From Paraspadella gotoi (Eukaryota; Chaetognatha), in contig CM119263.1 in NCBI GenBank assembly GCA_051294375.1, forward strand, positions 15,788,532 to 15,852,531: a DNA stretch of 64,000 bases. The letters run 5' to 3'. The first letter of the stretch is position 1, and each line of letters starts with the position of its first letter. The notes under the pieces are model-generated. The model saw nothing but the letters and a program-made list of their open reading frames with translations, did no database searches and had not been told where the DNA came from. This document shows positions 24,956 through 37,119 of this stretch, in pieces. The position numbers and the translations under genes were made by a program.

Positions 24956-26060
24956 ATTAGATTCATAGACTTACAAAAATACTGTAATAGTACTACTGTA
25001 CTATAGTTAGTCATTTGGATTAAAAATTTTAAAAAAAGATTTACAATTGTACATTCCTTCGGTATTAGAAACCAAATGAATAGTGAATAGTGAATCGCTT
25101 GGACGAAATAAAAAACGAACCTGATAAACTAATTAGTCAGGTCATTCGAAGCGTTTGTCACTGTCCTCTTAAATTGTGCGTCGGCGTGACGTGATATTGC
25201 ATAAATCGTGCGTCGGCGTCGCTTCGATCGTGCGTTGGCATCGGCATCGGCGTCTAGAAGTACCCGGGTTACTCCATGGAATTCCTCACTAAAAGGTGAG
25301 TTCAAAGGTGAGGCGGACTCGAGAGGGTCACGGGTGTGACACGAATTCACGAACGGAAATTCACTCGAGGGTGACGCGAAATGAAACTCATTTTTATCCT
25401 GTTTTCTTTTCTTGGACTAAAGGTCGGAACTTTTTTTAAGAAACTTTTTTTAACGGAATCTTAAAAACAATAAAAATATTATGCTCAACTAATTCTCTTT
25501 GCCAATTTAGTTCTTAGTTGGACCAGTCCCAAAAATATTACTCATTTGTTCAGTCTCAGAAAAGCTTCACTGTGTTGGTTCACGGTGACTCTCCCTCTCA
25601 GAGTTTCATTTTTTTCTTTGCATAATTTCGCTCCCACTCCGATCCGGAAAACGAGCAAAAGAAAAATGCAAAATACAAATTTAAAAGAAAAAAAATGTTT
25701 GGGAATGTGATTTATGAAGAAAATCCTTGGCGCTGGTGAGACACCAATATTCTTTCTTAGGGGAGACGAAATGAGAGGGAAAACTAAAAAGGAGGAACGA
25801 GGAAATTAAAAAAGGAACATGATGAACGCGGGAAAACAAAGGATGTATGGGTTGCGAGAGCAATATCAAACCGGAAGGAATAAACCAGAAAAATGAAAAC
25901 GATATTTATATAATAATATAAGAAGAGAACATAATATAGATTATATGTACTACGCAGAACAAAATTATTTGAAATTAAACAATTTTAACTCTCTGAAAAG
26001 ACGCCCATAGGACGAAGTATACAAAGCAGCAATACGGCATTGTTAAAAAAAACATTTCGA
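21024..26060. other. Repeat-rich stretch without convincing genes
   Basis: GC-richer blocks at 21960-22300 and 22740-23460 hold the longest mixed-composition frames in the region (128 codons at 21955-22341 plus; 239 codons at 22605-23324 minus), but neither shows a domain or splice structure I recognise. Repeats present are GAC/GAT at 22815-22863, CCGCTG hexamers at about 23405-23450, an ACTCTCTC tract at 23612-23657, and (TC)n at 23838-23880. There are also a (CAAA)n run at about 24165, (GA)n at 24510-24605 and (CT)n at 24893-24955. Confidence 0.5.
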
Positions 26061-27031
26061 CAGTGAACCCCAGTCATCCTAGTGCTGTATAGTGTACATT
26101 ACATGATTTTTCATTTAAAATCTGCTCGAGACATGTACCTTTATCGGTCACTTGTAAGGAAGTACTTAAATAAATTCACTTTTCCTTAAAGATAAACACT
26201 GCTTCTCATACCTTATTTTTTGCAGATCTGTAGATAGCTGACTGTCTGCTAAGAAAAGTTTACTGCTCCTATACCAGATCGAAAAACTTTAATTCATTAT
26301 AATGAATAAGCGCACAAGTATGGACCTTTTATAGGATACCTAAATTTTAAAAATTGAACAAAGCAAACTGCTGTTTTTTTCAGTGATTTAAAAAAAAATT
26401 AAATTATATATTTTTTAATATTTATAAAAATTTTTTTAAAATATTGATTAAATAATATTTAAATTGTTTTGGACAGTAAGAAACAACCTCATATTTTTAA
26501 CTTCAGAGCTTTTATATTGCAGTAATCATTATTTTTAAATTATCTACTTAACTTGTTCATATTACTTTTTGAATTGATTTAATAATAATTTATTGAATAA
26601 ATAGCAACCATTTTGTTCTGGCTTAATGGTTCAATCGCTCACAACTTAATAATATAATTTAAATGTCAAATTAGTTCGCATATTTTAATGATTTTATATT
26701 TTTTTCATTTATTTCTTTTTATTAATCCACTTGTTTTATGCAAATTACAATTTAAATAATTCATATCAATTTAATGTATTTTTGTACATAATTTTTTAAT
26801 AAAATTAATTTTAAAATAAAAATATTATCTAAAAATTAAAAATATGAAAAATGAGGACTTATTTAAAATAGAAAGTTTTGCACAAAAAATTTCTAAAAAT
26901 TGAATTCGAAATATAGTATCATAAATGGTAAGAACTTATCTTTGACATTGTTATCTCAGAAATAATATTTAACAACACAGTTCCGCACGATATGTAAAAG
27001 TTAACAAACAGTACCATTGGGACACACTGTA
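26061..27031. mobile_element. Possible degenerate Tc1-type element
   Basis: The left end reads CAGTGAACCCCAGT and the right end, read backwards, CAGTGTGTCCCAAT; both start CAGTG and share CCCA at the same offset. TA follows the right end (27030-27031), but the left flank is GA. The ~960-bp interior is markedly more AT-rich than its surroundings and has no coding frame. Similarity of the ends is modest, so this may be coincidence. Confidence 0.33.
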
Positions 27032-27390
27032 TTTTCAATTTTTGCGACAGTTCGTGTGAAAGGTAGTTTTTCAAAACTTTAAAAAAGTTTTAAAAGCTTC
27101 ACAAAAAGTGAGAAAACCTCTCTTGGATATAAATAAAAAGAAAAAAAGGAAGAAAAAGCATGAATAAAAAAAGAAGAGAAAAAAAGGTTTTTTTTCTTTG
27201 AAAAATGGAAACCGACGCTGGGATGAATTTTTTTCTCCTTTTCATTCGCAGGTGCATCAGATGCGATGAGATGGCGCAGAGGATGCGATGATGAGGTGCA
27301 TAATGTGCGAGGATAAGGCATATCTGCTATGATAACGTGTGTGAGAGGAGACGCTATGACGATCTTGATGTCAGGTTAAGATGAGGCGTT

Positions 27391-27459
<69 letters not shown>

Positions 27460-28120
27460 GTTCAATGTTCCCAGTGATTTGTTAAAAAGCGTTTTTCGCT
27501 GCTGCTGCTTCCCATAAGTCGTTTCCTTCAAAAACATCCGATGCATCATTGAAAACCCGAAAATCCTAGACCGATGCCATGGTCCATAGACCAGAGACCC
27601 TGGACGACTCAACTTTGACCTTTTCCTTTTTCCTTTCTTTCTTTCTTCCTTTCTCTCTCTTTCTCTCGCTCCCTCTCTTTTTTTAGACTTAGCCATTTCT
27701 CTCGCACCCTACTATGTCTTACGGTTATGTACCATCCTACCCGTCCTTTTAAAGCTCCTCAGTCCTCAGTAAGGCGTAGTAAAATTCCTAAGTTTAACTT
27801 TAATGCCTTTAATCACAATTTTTAAAAAGTTTTTTTAATAGAAAATTTAATTTTTATTTACAAAAGTTGAAAAATCCGAAGATTCAAAGGAAAAATCCAG
27901 GTGTCTCCAATGAAAAAATCATACAAAAGAACAGTTTCGAGATCGAGAAGACTCGTATTTAGGGAATTAGCATATTTTGAGAAGCCGTTTTTTTGTACTA
28001 ACCTTTACGCTTAATTTCAGTCAATTTTGCCTATCTACAAAAACTTTTTATTGCTTTGTGACTAATCATGCAAGGTTTTTTTATTTAACTCGATGTACTT
28101 CCATAGTTAGATTTTGGGTC
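27032..28120. other. Stretch without recognisable genes
   Basis: It contains a pure (CT)n tract at 27391-27456 and otherwise AT-rich or purine-rich DNA. Confidence 0.55.
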
Positions 28121-28489
28121 TACTAGTACTAAACCAATAAATGTTAAAATTTCAAAACAGTTTTTTCTAAGATTTTTTTGCAGATTTGGATTCGTCATAA
28201 AAAAGTTGATAAAAAGAAATATAACTCTTTTTGAAAAATTCATTTCATTAAGTGGGTCAAAAATTAGAAAAAGCTATATTTTAAACTGAAATTTAACTTT
28301 TTATATATTAATATAGTTTTTTTTAAATTTTAACCTACTTAATGAAAGAATTTTTAAAAATGAATTATATTTTCTTTTATCAACTTTTGACGAGGAATTC
28401 AAATCTGCAATCAAAATTAAAAAAAGCCTATTTTGAAATTTTTCTCGATTTTATAAGGATAGTACTATATATAAATATAGCCTACTGCG
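28121..28489. mobile_element. Foldback MITE, copy 1 (left terminus missing)
   Basis: Two imperfect inverted arms of about 150-180 bp (pairing, for example, GATTTGGATTCGTC with GACGAGGAATTCAAATC) form a long hairpin. The right terminus GCCTACTGCG is present, but the left terminus found in the second copy is not. AT-rich and non-coding. Confidence 0.75.
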
Positions 28490-28629
28490 AAAATTAAAAA
28501 ACATAAAATTAATTTTTTTTACAAATTAATGTTCACTGATGGTATGTTGTTCATAATTGACTTTTAGAATTTTTGTATGTAACTTTCACTACGCCTTAGT
28601 CCTCAGTCCACGTTTTCGGTGCCATATCG

Positions 28630-28705
<76 letters not shown>

Positions 28706-29039
28706 TCTCCTTCATCTCATACCTCTTTCACCTCGTTCCCTCTTTCGCTCCCTTCTCGTTCTCCTTCTCCTCCCTCCCTTCCGCCTTCATACATTCGAGT
28801 CCCATTTTTCGCCGTCTCGGATGCTGTAATGATTTTTCCTCTCATTAATCACCAGTAAAGGCCGTTTTCTCCATTTCCTTTCCTTTTTTTTTTCCTTATT
28901 TTTTTCGGATGTTTTTCATTCCTTTTTTTTTTCTCCCCGGTTTTCGTTTCTCGTTTTTCTTTCTCACTTTTGCCTTTTTCATAAAATGGCCGCGAGATGA
29001 GGTGGCGTCGTCGATTATGGCAACCCTGACGGTCTTGGA

Positions 29040-29132
29040 CGCGCTGGGGGGCGGTGGCGGCGGTAGCATCGAAGCGGCGGTGGCGGCGGGAGACAGCGGA
29101 GGCGGCGGTGGCCGCGGCGGCGGCGACAGAGT
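29040..29132 (+). repeat. CGG/GGC-rich block
   Basis: G-rich triplets in a CpG-rich island. An ATG at about 29019 opens a 44-codon Gly/Ala frame, which is disrupted in the second copy (about 30570-30665). A short GC-rich repeat is the safer reading. Confidence 0.6.
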
Positions 29133-29508
29133 CAATGATAATGAGAAATAAGAGATAATGTATTTTTTTCTCGGGAGTCGTGGCAGCAATAGAGAATTTT
29201 ATTTTCGGGGCCCTTCGAGGTTTCCGGTTTTATTTCGTTTTTTGTGACTCCAGTTCCCGTTTCTAGTTCACTCACTCACTCTCTCAATCGCTCACTCACT
29301 GACTTTTGTTTCCTTTTTAACCTTCCATTTTTAATCTCGACACCACGCACAACCTTCAACATTTCACATCACTCCCAAATTCTCCCACCCTTCACCTACC
29401 GCTCTCACCACAACTCTCCACCCTCATTCCCCCAACTCGACCGCAAAGTGTTTCGAGCGGCAGATCTCGTCGGATCTCGAGCGAGAACGATTAACGGGGT
29501 CCGCCTCG

Positions 29509-29533
29509 NNNNNNNNNNNNNNNNNNNNNNNNN
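29509..29533. other. 25-N gap between the two direct copies
   Basis: Exactly 25 N separates two overlapping, near-identical sequences, as expected when a gap is filled from both sides without merging. Confidence 0.95.
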
Positions 29534-29620
29534 TTTAAAATTCTAAAAGTGAAGGAACGAACAACATTATACTTATGAACATTTATGTATAAAAAAATTT
29601 ATAATAAATTTTACAATTTA

Positions 29621-30021
29621 CGCAGTAGGCATATTTATACTAGTACTAAACCAATAAATTTTAAAATTTCAAAAACAGTTTTTTCTAAGATTTTTTGCAG
29701 ATTTGGATTCGTCATAAAAAAGTTGATAAAAAGAAATATAACTCTTTTTGAAAAATTCATTCATTAAGTGGGTCAAAAATTAGAAAAAGCTATATTTTAA
29801 ACTGAAATTTAACTTTTATATATATAATATAGTGTTTTTTTAAATTAATTTTAACCTATCTTAATGAAAGAATTTTTAAAAAATGAATATATTTTCTTTT
29901 ATCAACTTTTTGACGAGGAATTTCAAATCTGCAATCAAAATATAAATAAAAAAAGCCTATTTTGAAATTTTTCTGATTTATTTATAAGGATAGTACTATA
30001 TATATAATATAGCCTACTGCG
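29621..30021. mobile_element. Foldback MITE, copy 2 (complete, 401 bp)
   Basis: It starts CGCAGTAGGC and ends GCCTACTGCG. Long imperfect terminal inverted repeats occupy most of the element: left TACTAGTACTAAACC pairs with right GGATAGTACTATAT. Flanks are AT-rich and I could not define a target-site duplication. No coding frame, so it is a non-autonomous hairpin element. Confidence 0.78.
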
Positions 30022-30162
30022 AAAATTAAAAAACATAAAATTAATTTTTTTTACAAATTAATGTTCACTGATGGTATGTTGTTCATAATTGACTTTTAGA
30101 ATTTTTGTATGTAACTTTCACTACGCCTTAGTCCTCAGTCCACGTTTTCGGTGCCATAATCG

Positions 30163-30215
<53 letters not shown>

Positions 30216-30934
30216 CTCTCTTCTCTCCTTCTCCTTCATTTCATACCTCTTTCACCTCGTTCCCTCTTTCGCTCCCTTCTCGTTCTCTCTTCTCCTCCCT
30301 CCCTTCCGCCTTCATACATTCGAGTCCCATTTTTCGCCGTCTCGGATCTGTAATGATTTTTCCTCTCATTATCACCAGTTAAAGGCCGTTTTCTCCATTT
30401 CCTTTCCTTTTTTTTTTCCTTATTTTTTTCGGAATGTTTTTCATTCCCTTTTTTTTTTTCCCCGGTTTTTTCGTTTCTCGGTTTTTTTTTCTTTCTCACT
30501 TTTGCCTTTTTCATAAAATGGCCCGCGAGATGAGGTGGCGTCGTCGATTATGGCAACCCTGACGGTCTTGGACGCGCTGGGGGCGGTGGCGGCGGTAGCA
30601 TCGAAGCGGCGGTGGCGGGCGGAGACAGCGGAGGCGGCGGTGGCCCGGCGGGCGGGACGACGAGTCAATGATAATGAGAAATAAGAGATAATGTATTTTT
30701 TTCTCGGGAGTCGTGGCAGCAATAGAGAATTTTATTTTCGGGGCCCTTCGAGGTTTCCGGTTTATTTCGTTTTTTTGTGACTCCAGTTCCCGTTTCTAGT
30801 TCACTCACTCACTCTCTCAATCGCTCACTCACTGACTTTTGTTTCCTTTTTTACCTTCCATATTTAATTCTCGACACCACGCAACAACCTTCAACATTTC
30901 ACATCATACCCAAATTCTCCCACCCTTCACCTAC
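29637..30934 (+). repeat. Direct duplication, copy 2
   Basis: Second copy of 28121-29399 at an offset of 1516-1535 bp. The drift in offset shows accumulated small indels. Confidence 0.93.
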
Positions 30935-30935
30935 G

Positions 30936-31045
30936 CCAGCCCGCCTCGCAGCCCGCTTCGCAGCCCGCCTCGCAGCCTGATTCGTAGCCCGCTTCGTAGC
31001 TCTCGCCTCGTAGCCCTGTTCGAAGCCCGCTTCGTTGCCCGGGCA
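30936..31045 (+). repeat. Short minisatellite, CCCGCCTCGCAG units
   Basis: About nine degenerate 11-13-bp units (AGCCCGCTTCGTAG-like) in tandem. It begins exactly where copy 2 stops matching copy 1. Confidence 0.8.
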
Positions 31046-32282
31046 GTCCTTTCCACCTACCCATCTATTCCTTCCTTCCTTACTCTTCCTACACAAATTT
31101 TGACCCGCTCTTTCTCATCCGTCTTTCACTTTAATGGTATCATGTCGGCCCTTTGCTACTCCTTTACTGCCCTTCCTCCCACACACCCCAGCTTTCCACC
31201 AACCCTCTCAGGCTCCCACTCCCCCCCATCATCCTCCGTCCCGCGGATCCATTTCTTTCCCCCAAAGTCTCATCTTTCCTCGTAGCCTCGTCGCTTCCCT
31301 CTTTCCCGTCAATTACTTCGCATTATCCTCGCCGAAATCCGGGCTCCCGCTAATCTCCTCCACCGCTCGCTCTCACGCGGTGGTCCGAGTTTGCCCAATG
31401 CCCACTCCCACGTCCTATCTCGCCCAATCTCATCCACTGACCAATTTTATCCGGTTTGCTTTCTCAAAGTCATCTTTGTTCTTTTGCTCCACAGACCTCG
31501 TCCACAGTTCAATCTTCTTAAACCCACTTCGCCCGATCCGAATTGAGATCTCCCCAAGCATAATCCCACTCAGGGTCCCATCTTCCTCGCTTGGGTCGCT
31601 CTCCTTTTGGGATCCCGAAATGACCCTTGGGCATCGGGAGGGCACGAAATGATTTTCCCCGCAGGAGAATATATGGGCGTTGTTGTAGCTGTTGTGATTG
31701 TAGTAGCCAGGAAAATAATTAAAACATCCTTTTTGTGGTTTTTGTGTTTATTTATTTATATTTATCATCTTGTACAGTACAGGTACAGGTACAATACAGG
31801 TTCGGTTGCGCCATGTTCTGAATCGCTCAACGCCTGTGGCTGTGGAGAAAGCATTGCGCCCCTCTCTCTCTTCCTCTCTTTCTGTCTCTCTCTCTCTTTC
31901 TATCCTTTGTTAAAGTATTTAAAGTTTTTCAACATCAAAGTTTTTTTCGTTTAAGAACAATTTATTTTGATGTAAAAATTACGTGAGTGTGAAAAATTTA
32001 CGAAGCGAGAAGTATATTTATTATTAAACAGCACGAAAAAAATATATGTTAAAATTCAGTTGTTTTTTTTGCAATGATCGCTAGATGGGGTGCCATAGCA
32101 AAGGTTTTGTTTATTTTTCAAAGCCAGGTGAAAGGTTTATTTATTTGTTTTATTGATGTTGTTTACAAGAAATAAGCAGTTTCGAACAATGTCCTCTAAC
32201 CTTCGCACTTTTGGCTTTTTAATAATTCTCTCACTTAAACGCCCTCTACGCCTCTTCCTCTTGACCCCCTTATTCTTCTTTA

Positions 32283-32333
<51 letters not shown>

Positions 32334-32914
32334 TCACCTTGCCATCGGTGTGTAAACCAAATCGGTTTTTCATGTGGCGACAAACCGGAAATGTCAGGTC
32401 ATCCGGGTTTTTCGTTTGACGCGCAGATTAAATTTTGGCGTCTCGACAAAGAATGAGTAACGAGACTTTGGGAAGCCAAGCGTGAAGCACCCGCGAAAGT
32501 AGTAAATACCACCCAGGGAGAAAGAGCGCGGGAAGGTGGTAAATGCCAAGTGCCCGAATTTGGAGATTAACGCCTCCGAGGAAAGGTGGTAAATGCCGGC
32601 GTTGAAGCATTCACGACCGGACGAAGTAATCGGCGCATATTATGCTAAGATTGTAAAAGCCGTCTGCTTTTAAAACTAAAATATAAAATAGAATGGGTTG
32701 TTAACTTTTCACTTTGATCGGGCCTACCTGAGAAGGTGTGTTAGGGACAATGTTGTCCATTGTTCACTTTGAGAAAGAGTGGTGTGTGGGAATGAGAAGG
32801 AAAGAGTCTTCCCCATTTCGATTCTCTTTCTCGCAACAAAACAGTTACACATGTCGCGTGAGTCTGTATTCTGTTTTCTGTTTACGCGCGGCCTTTGCAC
32901 CTCCGCTCCATCCG

Positions 32915-32946
<32 letters not shown>

Positions 32947-33884
32947 ATCTCTATCTCTCTCTCTCTCTTCTCTCTCTCCTTCTCTCTCTCTCTCATACTT
33001 TTAAATGTCGGCGTCTCTTCTTTTTTTTCGGAAATGAATTTTCGAGTTCGCCACTCGATGCCCTTCCTTTGTGTCGGCGCTCTCCTTCTCCCCCGGCGCG
33101 ATTTTTTGTCTTGGCGCCCATCCTTGACTCGGCGTCATTCCTTGACTCTAGGTCTTTGACAATGGGGCGCCGTCCCGTGACTCTCGACTTCCCCGATTCG
33201 TGGATGTAGCTTCAGTGCTGCTGCAGTTACTTACGCCGTCAAAACGTTTTTGCTGCGCTGAATGTCTCATTTCGCTAACAAACCGCAACGCCGTTACGCG
33301 TATAATCGTGTCGCCTCCTTTCATTATATCCCGGAGCCGCGACGCCTTTGTATCGCGCGCCGGGCGCCGAAATTTTCCGACGTCGCCGCGTCGTCAGAGA
33401 GCTTGGCGTCGTTTTCCTTGACGTTTATTGCGTTCGTCGCCAAAGAAAAAAATGGAGAACAAATCACTTTTCGTTTCTCTTAATTTCAAAAGAAAAACGA
33501 AAACATCTCCTGTTTTCACTCTTGAGGCAAAAAAATAAAACTTTCAGAGGAATAATAAGTACTCCCAGTTTAAAAGGGAAAGGAAAAATGAACTATTCGT
33601 GCTACGAACGCTTGCATGAAAATTAAAATGTAGAATTTTTTTATTTTTTTGCATTTTTGGGGGAATTGGGTTGAGAGAAAAACCCACATTTCGTTCTCCG
33701 ACGTAATAAAATTTTGCAATTCGAAAATCTAATTTAAAAAAATTTAATTTCGTGAATAGCAAGGGAAAAAATGGCAGAAAAAGAGAAAGGAAAAAAAGGA
33801 AGAAATGGGAAGGAAAGGAGGCGAGAAAAAAATGACCTCGACTTCCCCTGGGAACATGATGGTCATCATTACCAAAAACCGTCT

Positions 33885-33948
<64 letters not shown>

Positions 33949-34561
33949 TCTCTCTTTCTCTCTCTCTCCATCCTCTGACTTGCAAATAACCCATTCGTCC
34001 TGAAGAGCCAGACTGGCAAAAGTCAAACCTGTAAGCCAACGGTGACGCAGAGATAGAATTTCGTTTACCGTTCGAACGTTTTAAACTACCCGTTGAGGTT
34101 TACTTCGAGAGTTGCAAACGATTTAGTTTGTTATATTGTTTTTAAAAAAAGTTAGGCTGACCGCAAAAGTCTGATGATTGCCATGATAGACTCGGAATGC
34201 CTCTTCATCGCCGAAGCCTAAACTCTCGTCTGAGCGAAGCGAGTTAAAGAAAAAAAAAGAAACTTTGGAAATGAAGAGTTTGAATAAACGTTCTCTTCGC
34301 GCTCAGTTGACGCGAGACAAAGACAAACAAAATCGGCCTTTCAATTTTGGCGCGCGACTCATGATTTCTTTCTTCTTCTTCATTCGTCTTTCATTCCGAA
34401 TTTTTTGCATCGAAATTCTTCGCCAGAGACTCGAGACGCGACCGCCTTCCTTTGAAGAGACGCAGCTTCCAAACGCATGGCAGCGAGGTCATCCTCTTTC
34501 CGACTGGATACTCTCGCTCGCTTTCTTTTTTGTTCTCCCTTTCGCTCTCGTTTTCTCTCTT
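31046..34561. other. Repeat-rich stretch without recognisable genes
   Basis: Pyrimidine-rich DNA with a 172-codon frame (31134-31652) of low complexity is followed by (CT)n at 32286-32331, 32916-32994 and 33889-33943. A motif close to GGTGGTAAATGCC occurs three times (about 32498, 32535 and 32584). No gene was recognised. Confidence 0.5.
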
Positions 34562-34693
34562 TCTCCATTCTCCAATATGAATCTTATTAGTTGACACTTG
34601 AAGATTGTAGTCTTTCTCCAAGNNNNNNNNNNTCTCCATTCTCCAATATGTATCTTATTAGTTGACACTTGAAGACTGTAGTCTTTCTCCAAG
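34562..34693 (+). repeat. 61-bp direct duplication around a 10-N gap
   Basis: 34562-34622 and 34633-34693 are identical except for two substitutions, with N at 34623-34632. These are most likely overlapping contig ends that were not merged. Confidence 0.93.
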
Positions 34694-35648
34694 CTTTAAA
34701 CGTGATCAGAATCTTTAAACAGTCGCGATGCCGCGTAACTTCGATATTGCAATATTAGCACGAGGCTCGTCTAAACTTGGTATAAATGATATATATATAT
34801 ATATGTATTATCTCTGTTTCCTTACTACTGTCAAAAATATTTCCCTCCCGAGGTCGCAACATAAAATAGAGTTTACCTTTAAAATTTAATACTCAGAAAA
34901 CAAAATGATTTCAACTTTTTAAACTACGAATTCAATAAACGTGAAAACGTACAGCGTTTTTTCGATTTAACTCCCTCATCGCTTTGAAAACAAATATCTT
35001 ATCAAAAATTCTCTTTGGCCGCGACGAAAGAAAACAAACATGAAATTGAACTTGGTCGTCCCCCGGAGGCGTTGACGTTGTCGTCGTTATTGAAGTTGTT
35101 ATGGTTGGCATCTCGCGGCGTCGGCTTTTTCGTCGTCGTCGGCGTCGGCCCATCGATGCGCCACAAATCTGAGGCGATTTGCTCCGTTTTTATGTCGCAA
35201 CTAAATTCAGTTGAGAAAACAAGTTACAAACAAACTCGAGCCTCATTCTTTTTTCCTCTCGCGTTTGAACATATTTTTTTCTCTCTACGAAAAATTTTGA
35301 TCTGCTTCTTTGTTGAGCGTGGTTGAAAGGGGAGCGTAAATCTGGGGAGTGGAAATCGTAGGAGCAGTTCAGAGGAAATAGAAGGAAAATTGTTCGAAAA
35401 GGACATTACTGGGGCAGGAAATCAATCTTTATACGAGTTGTAATCGAAACTGCAGAATGCAAATCATAACGGCCGCTTCATTTGTAATTGTGAACTCGAA
35501 AATATCGCGTGACGCGATGCACTGGAGCAGAATTTGAAATCGAAGATTCCGAGCTTTAGTGAAGCCGACATCAAAGGAGAAAAAATATGATCGGAAATCT
35601 GGATAGCGATGTGTATATAGGAAGGAGGAGAGGGAGGAAGAGGAAGAG
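34694..35648. other. Stretch without recognisable genes
   Basis: A short (AT)n run lies at about 34790; the rest is ordinary DNA. No coding signal with splice sites was recognised. Confidence 0.5.
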
Positions 35649-35673
35649 NNNNNNNNNNNNNNNNNNNNNNNNN
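35649..35673. other. 25-N gap at the start of copy A
   Basis: The bases after it (TAGAATAAACAGAG) are also the first bases after the 25-N gap that precedes copy B. Confidence 0.95.
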
Positions 35674-35954
35674 TAGAATAAACAGAGAAATGAATGAAAA
35701 AAGAAAACAGCAGAGAAAAAAAAGAAAAGGCAAAATAGAAAAAGAAAAAGAAAAAGGAAAAAGAGACATACTACGAGACAAGAAAACAAAGAGAAATAAC
35801 GATAGATTTATTGAAAAGGGGGAAAAAAAAACCTAAGCTGAAAATGCGGAGAAAAGTGTGGAACAAGAAAAAAAAAATAGGGATAATTGAAAAGAAATGG
35901 GGAGAAAATATGAAGGTAAGGAGAGAGAGAGGAGGGAGTAAAGAGAAAACTTAC

Positions 35955-36040
35955 TTGGCCCGGAGTGACGGATATTTGATCACTCAATTTTTTATGTGCT
36001 GCGATGGAGGTGATCAGTCGGTTCCAGGGGCTTAGCGGTT
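35955..36040 (-). pseudogene. IgSF exon 3, copy A (indel-damaged)
   Basis: Matches 53539-53624. The GTAAGT donor is kept, but small indels (for example near 35977-36000 and 36036) break the frame. The damage resembles sequencing error more than decay. Confidence 0.75.
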
Positions 36041-36591
36041 CTGAGATGGAATATGGGAAAAAGGAGAGAAGAAACGCATCAACGTAAAGCAATGAGACCA
36101 GACGGTTTTATCATAAAAGGGTACTTGGCTGAAAACTGCGCTGTGGAAATAAGTAGAATTAGCGAATTAATATCATTTTTCATCATGTCAATTGTTAAGA
36201 CGACGGAATAACCGAGACGAGACAAAACGCCGACAACGTAGTCCGTTAGTTGAATGCGGCCTTGTGGAAATTCATTGAATCTTGGTGGCGACATCAACCA
36301 CTGGAGGCAATCGAGAGGTGGGTGAGAAGGTGAAGAGTGTGAGAGGGCGTGGGGTGAAAGGGTGAGAAGGGAGGATCACAGTTTGGTGAGGCGAGAAGGA
36401 GTGGATGATGGTATCAAGGGAGGCGACAGCGAAATCCCCAAAGTAAAGACTTAAATTTCGAAGGAAATCGACTCCGCGGGAGAAGAGGAAAGATTGATGG
36501 ATGAAAGGATCGCAAAGATGGATGGAAAGAAGAATGGAGGAATGGATGATTGGATCGGGTATGTTTCTGACGAACAAAGATACAAAACTCC

Positions 36592-36774
36592 CAATGACTT
36601 GAAGGCCGATGCGTCTTGGTCGCGCTTGACGTACCCGTTGACCACGAGGTTGCATCTGTAGCTCTCCCTCGTTGTCGACGACCAAATCGCGAGATGCGGA
36701 GAGACCAATCGGGCGAAGAAAGGGTCGGGGTCACGAAAGGGTCAGGTGTGGATCGGGTTGGACGAGAGATGGAT
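36592..36774 (-). pseudogene. IgSF exon 2, copy A (indel-damaged)
   Basis: Matches 52803-52979, including the D-x-G-x-Y-x-C region. A one-base loss removes the GT of the donor, and further indels shift the frame. Confidence 0.75.
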
Positions 36775-36980
36775 CTATGGAAGGGCGGGTGAGGGAAGAA
36801 GGGAGGTGGGACAAAATCGCGAATCGCTATCTTGATAGAGATTATCCACTTGAGGGTAATAACTACTCAATCTACTATAATCGAGAATATATTTGTGGTC
36901 AATTTTTATTAGATTTCACCCATATCCTCCCTTGGCCCCCAGCCCCGATCTTTTTAACTCCAAAAACCCACGTCACTCAC

Positions 36981-37119
36981 CTTTGGTCTCGTAGGTGAGC
37001 ATAGGAAAGTCCGGCCCCGATCCACTGGACGAGCAAGTGTCGGCGACGTCGCAATTGATTGATGACGCAGCGAAGATTCAACCGTTTCGAATTCTCGGTG
37101 GGCGTGGCGATCGGGGCCC
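36981..37119 (-). pseudogene. IgSF exon 1, copy A (indel-damaged)
   Basis: Matches 52467-52601 with a normal GTGAGT donor, but extra and missing single bases break the frame. Confidence 0.75.

Larger units (their letters stand above)
28121..29399 (+). repeat. Direct duplication, copy 1
   Basis: Matches 29637-30934 in the same orientation, starting at TACTAGTACT and ending at CACCTAC, with many one-base indels. It contains a foldback MITE, a (CT)n tract (28631-28702), pyrimidine-rich DNA and a CGG-rich block (29040-29132). A 25-N gap follows 109 bp after the end. Confidence 0.93.

Noticed and set aside
31134-31652. 172-codon plus-strand frame
   Set aside because: Ser/Pro/Leu-rich frame in a long pyrimidine-rich stretch; no domain recognised.
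31665-31760. Val-rich segment (GVVVAVVIVV) after an acceptor-like CCCCGCAG as a membrane-spanning exon
   Set aside because: It derives from a GTT/GTA-rich stretch, has no compatible donor or partner exon, and lies far upstream of the IgSF gene on the other side of the duplicated block.
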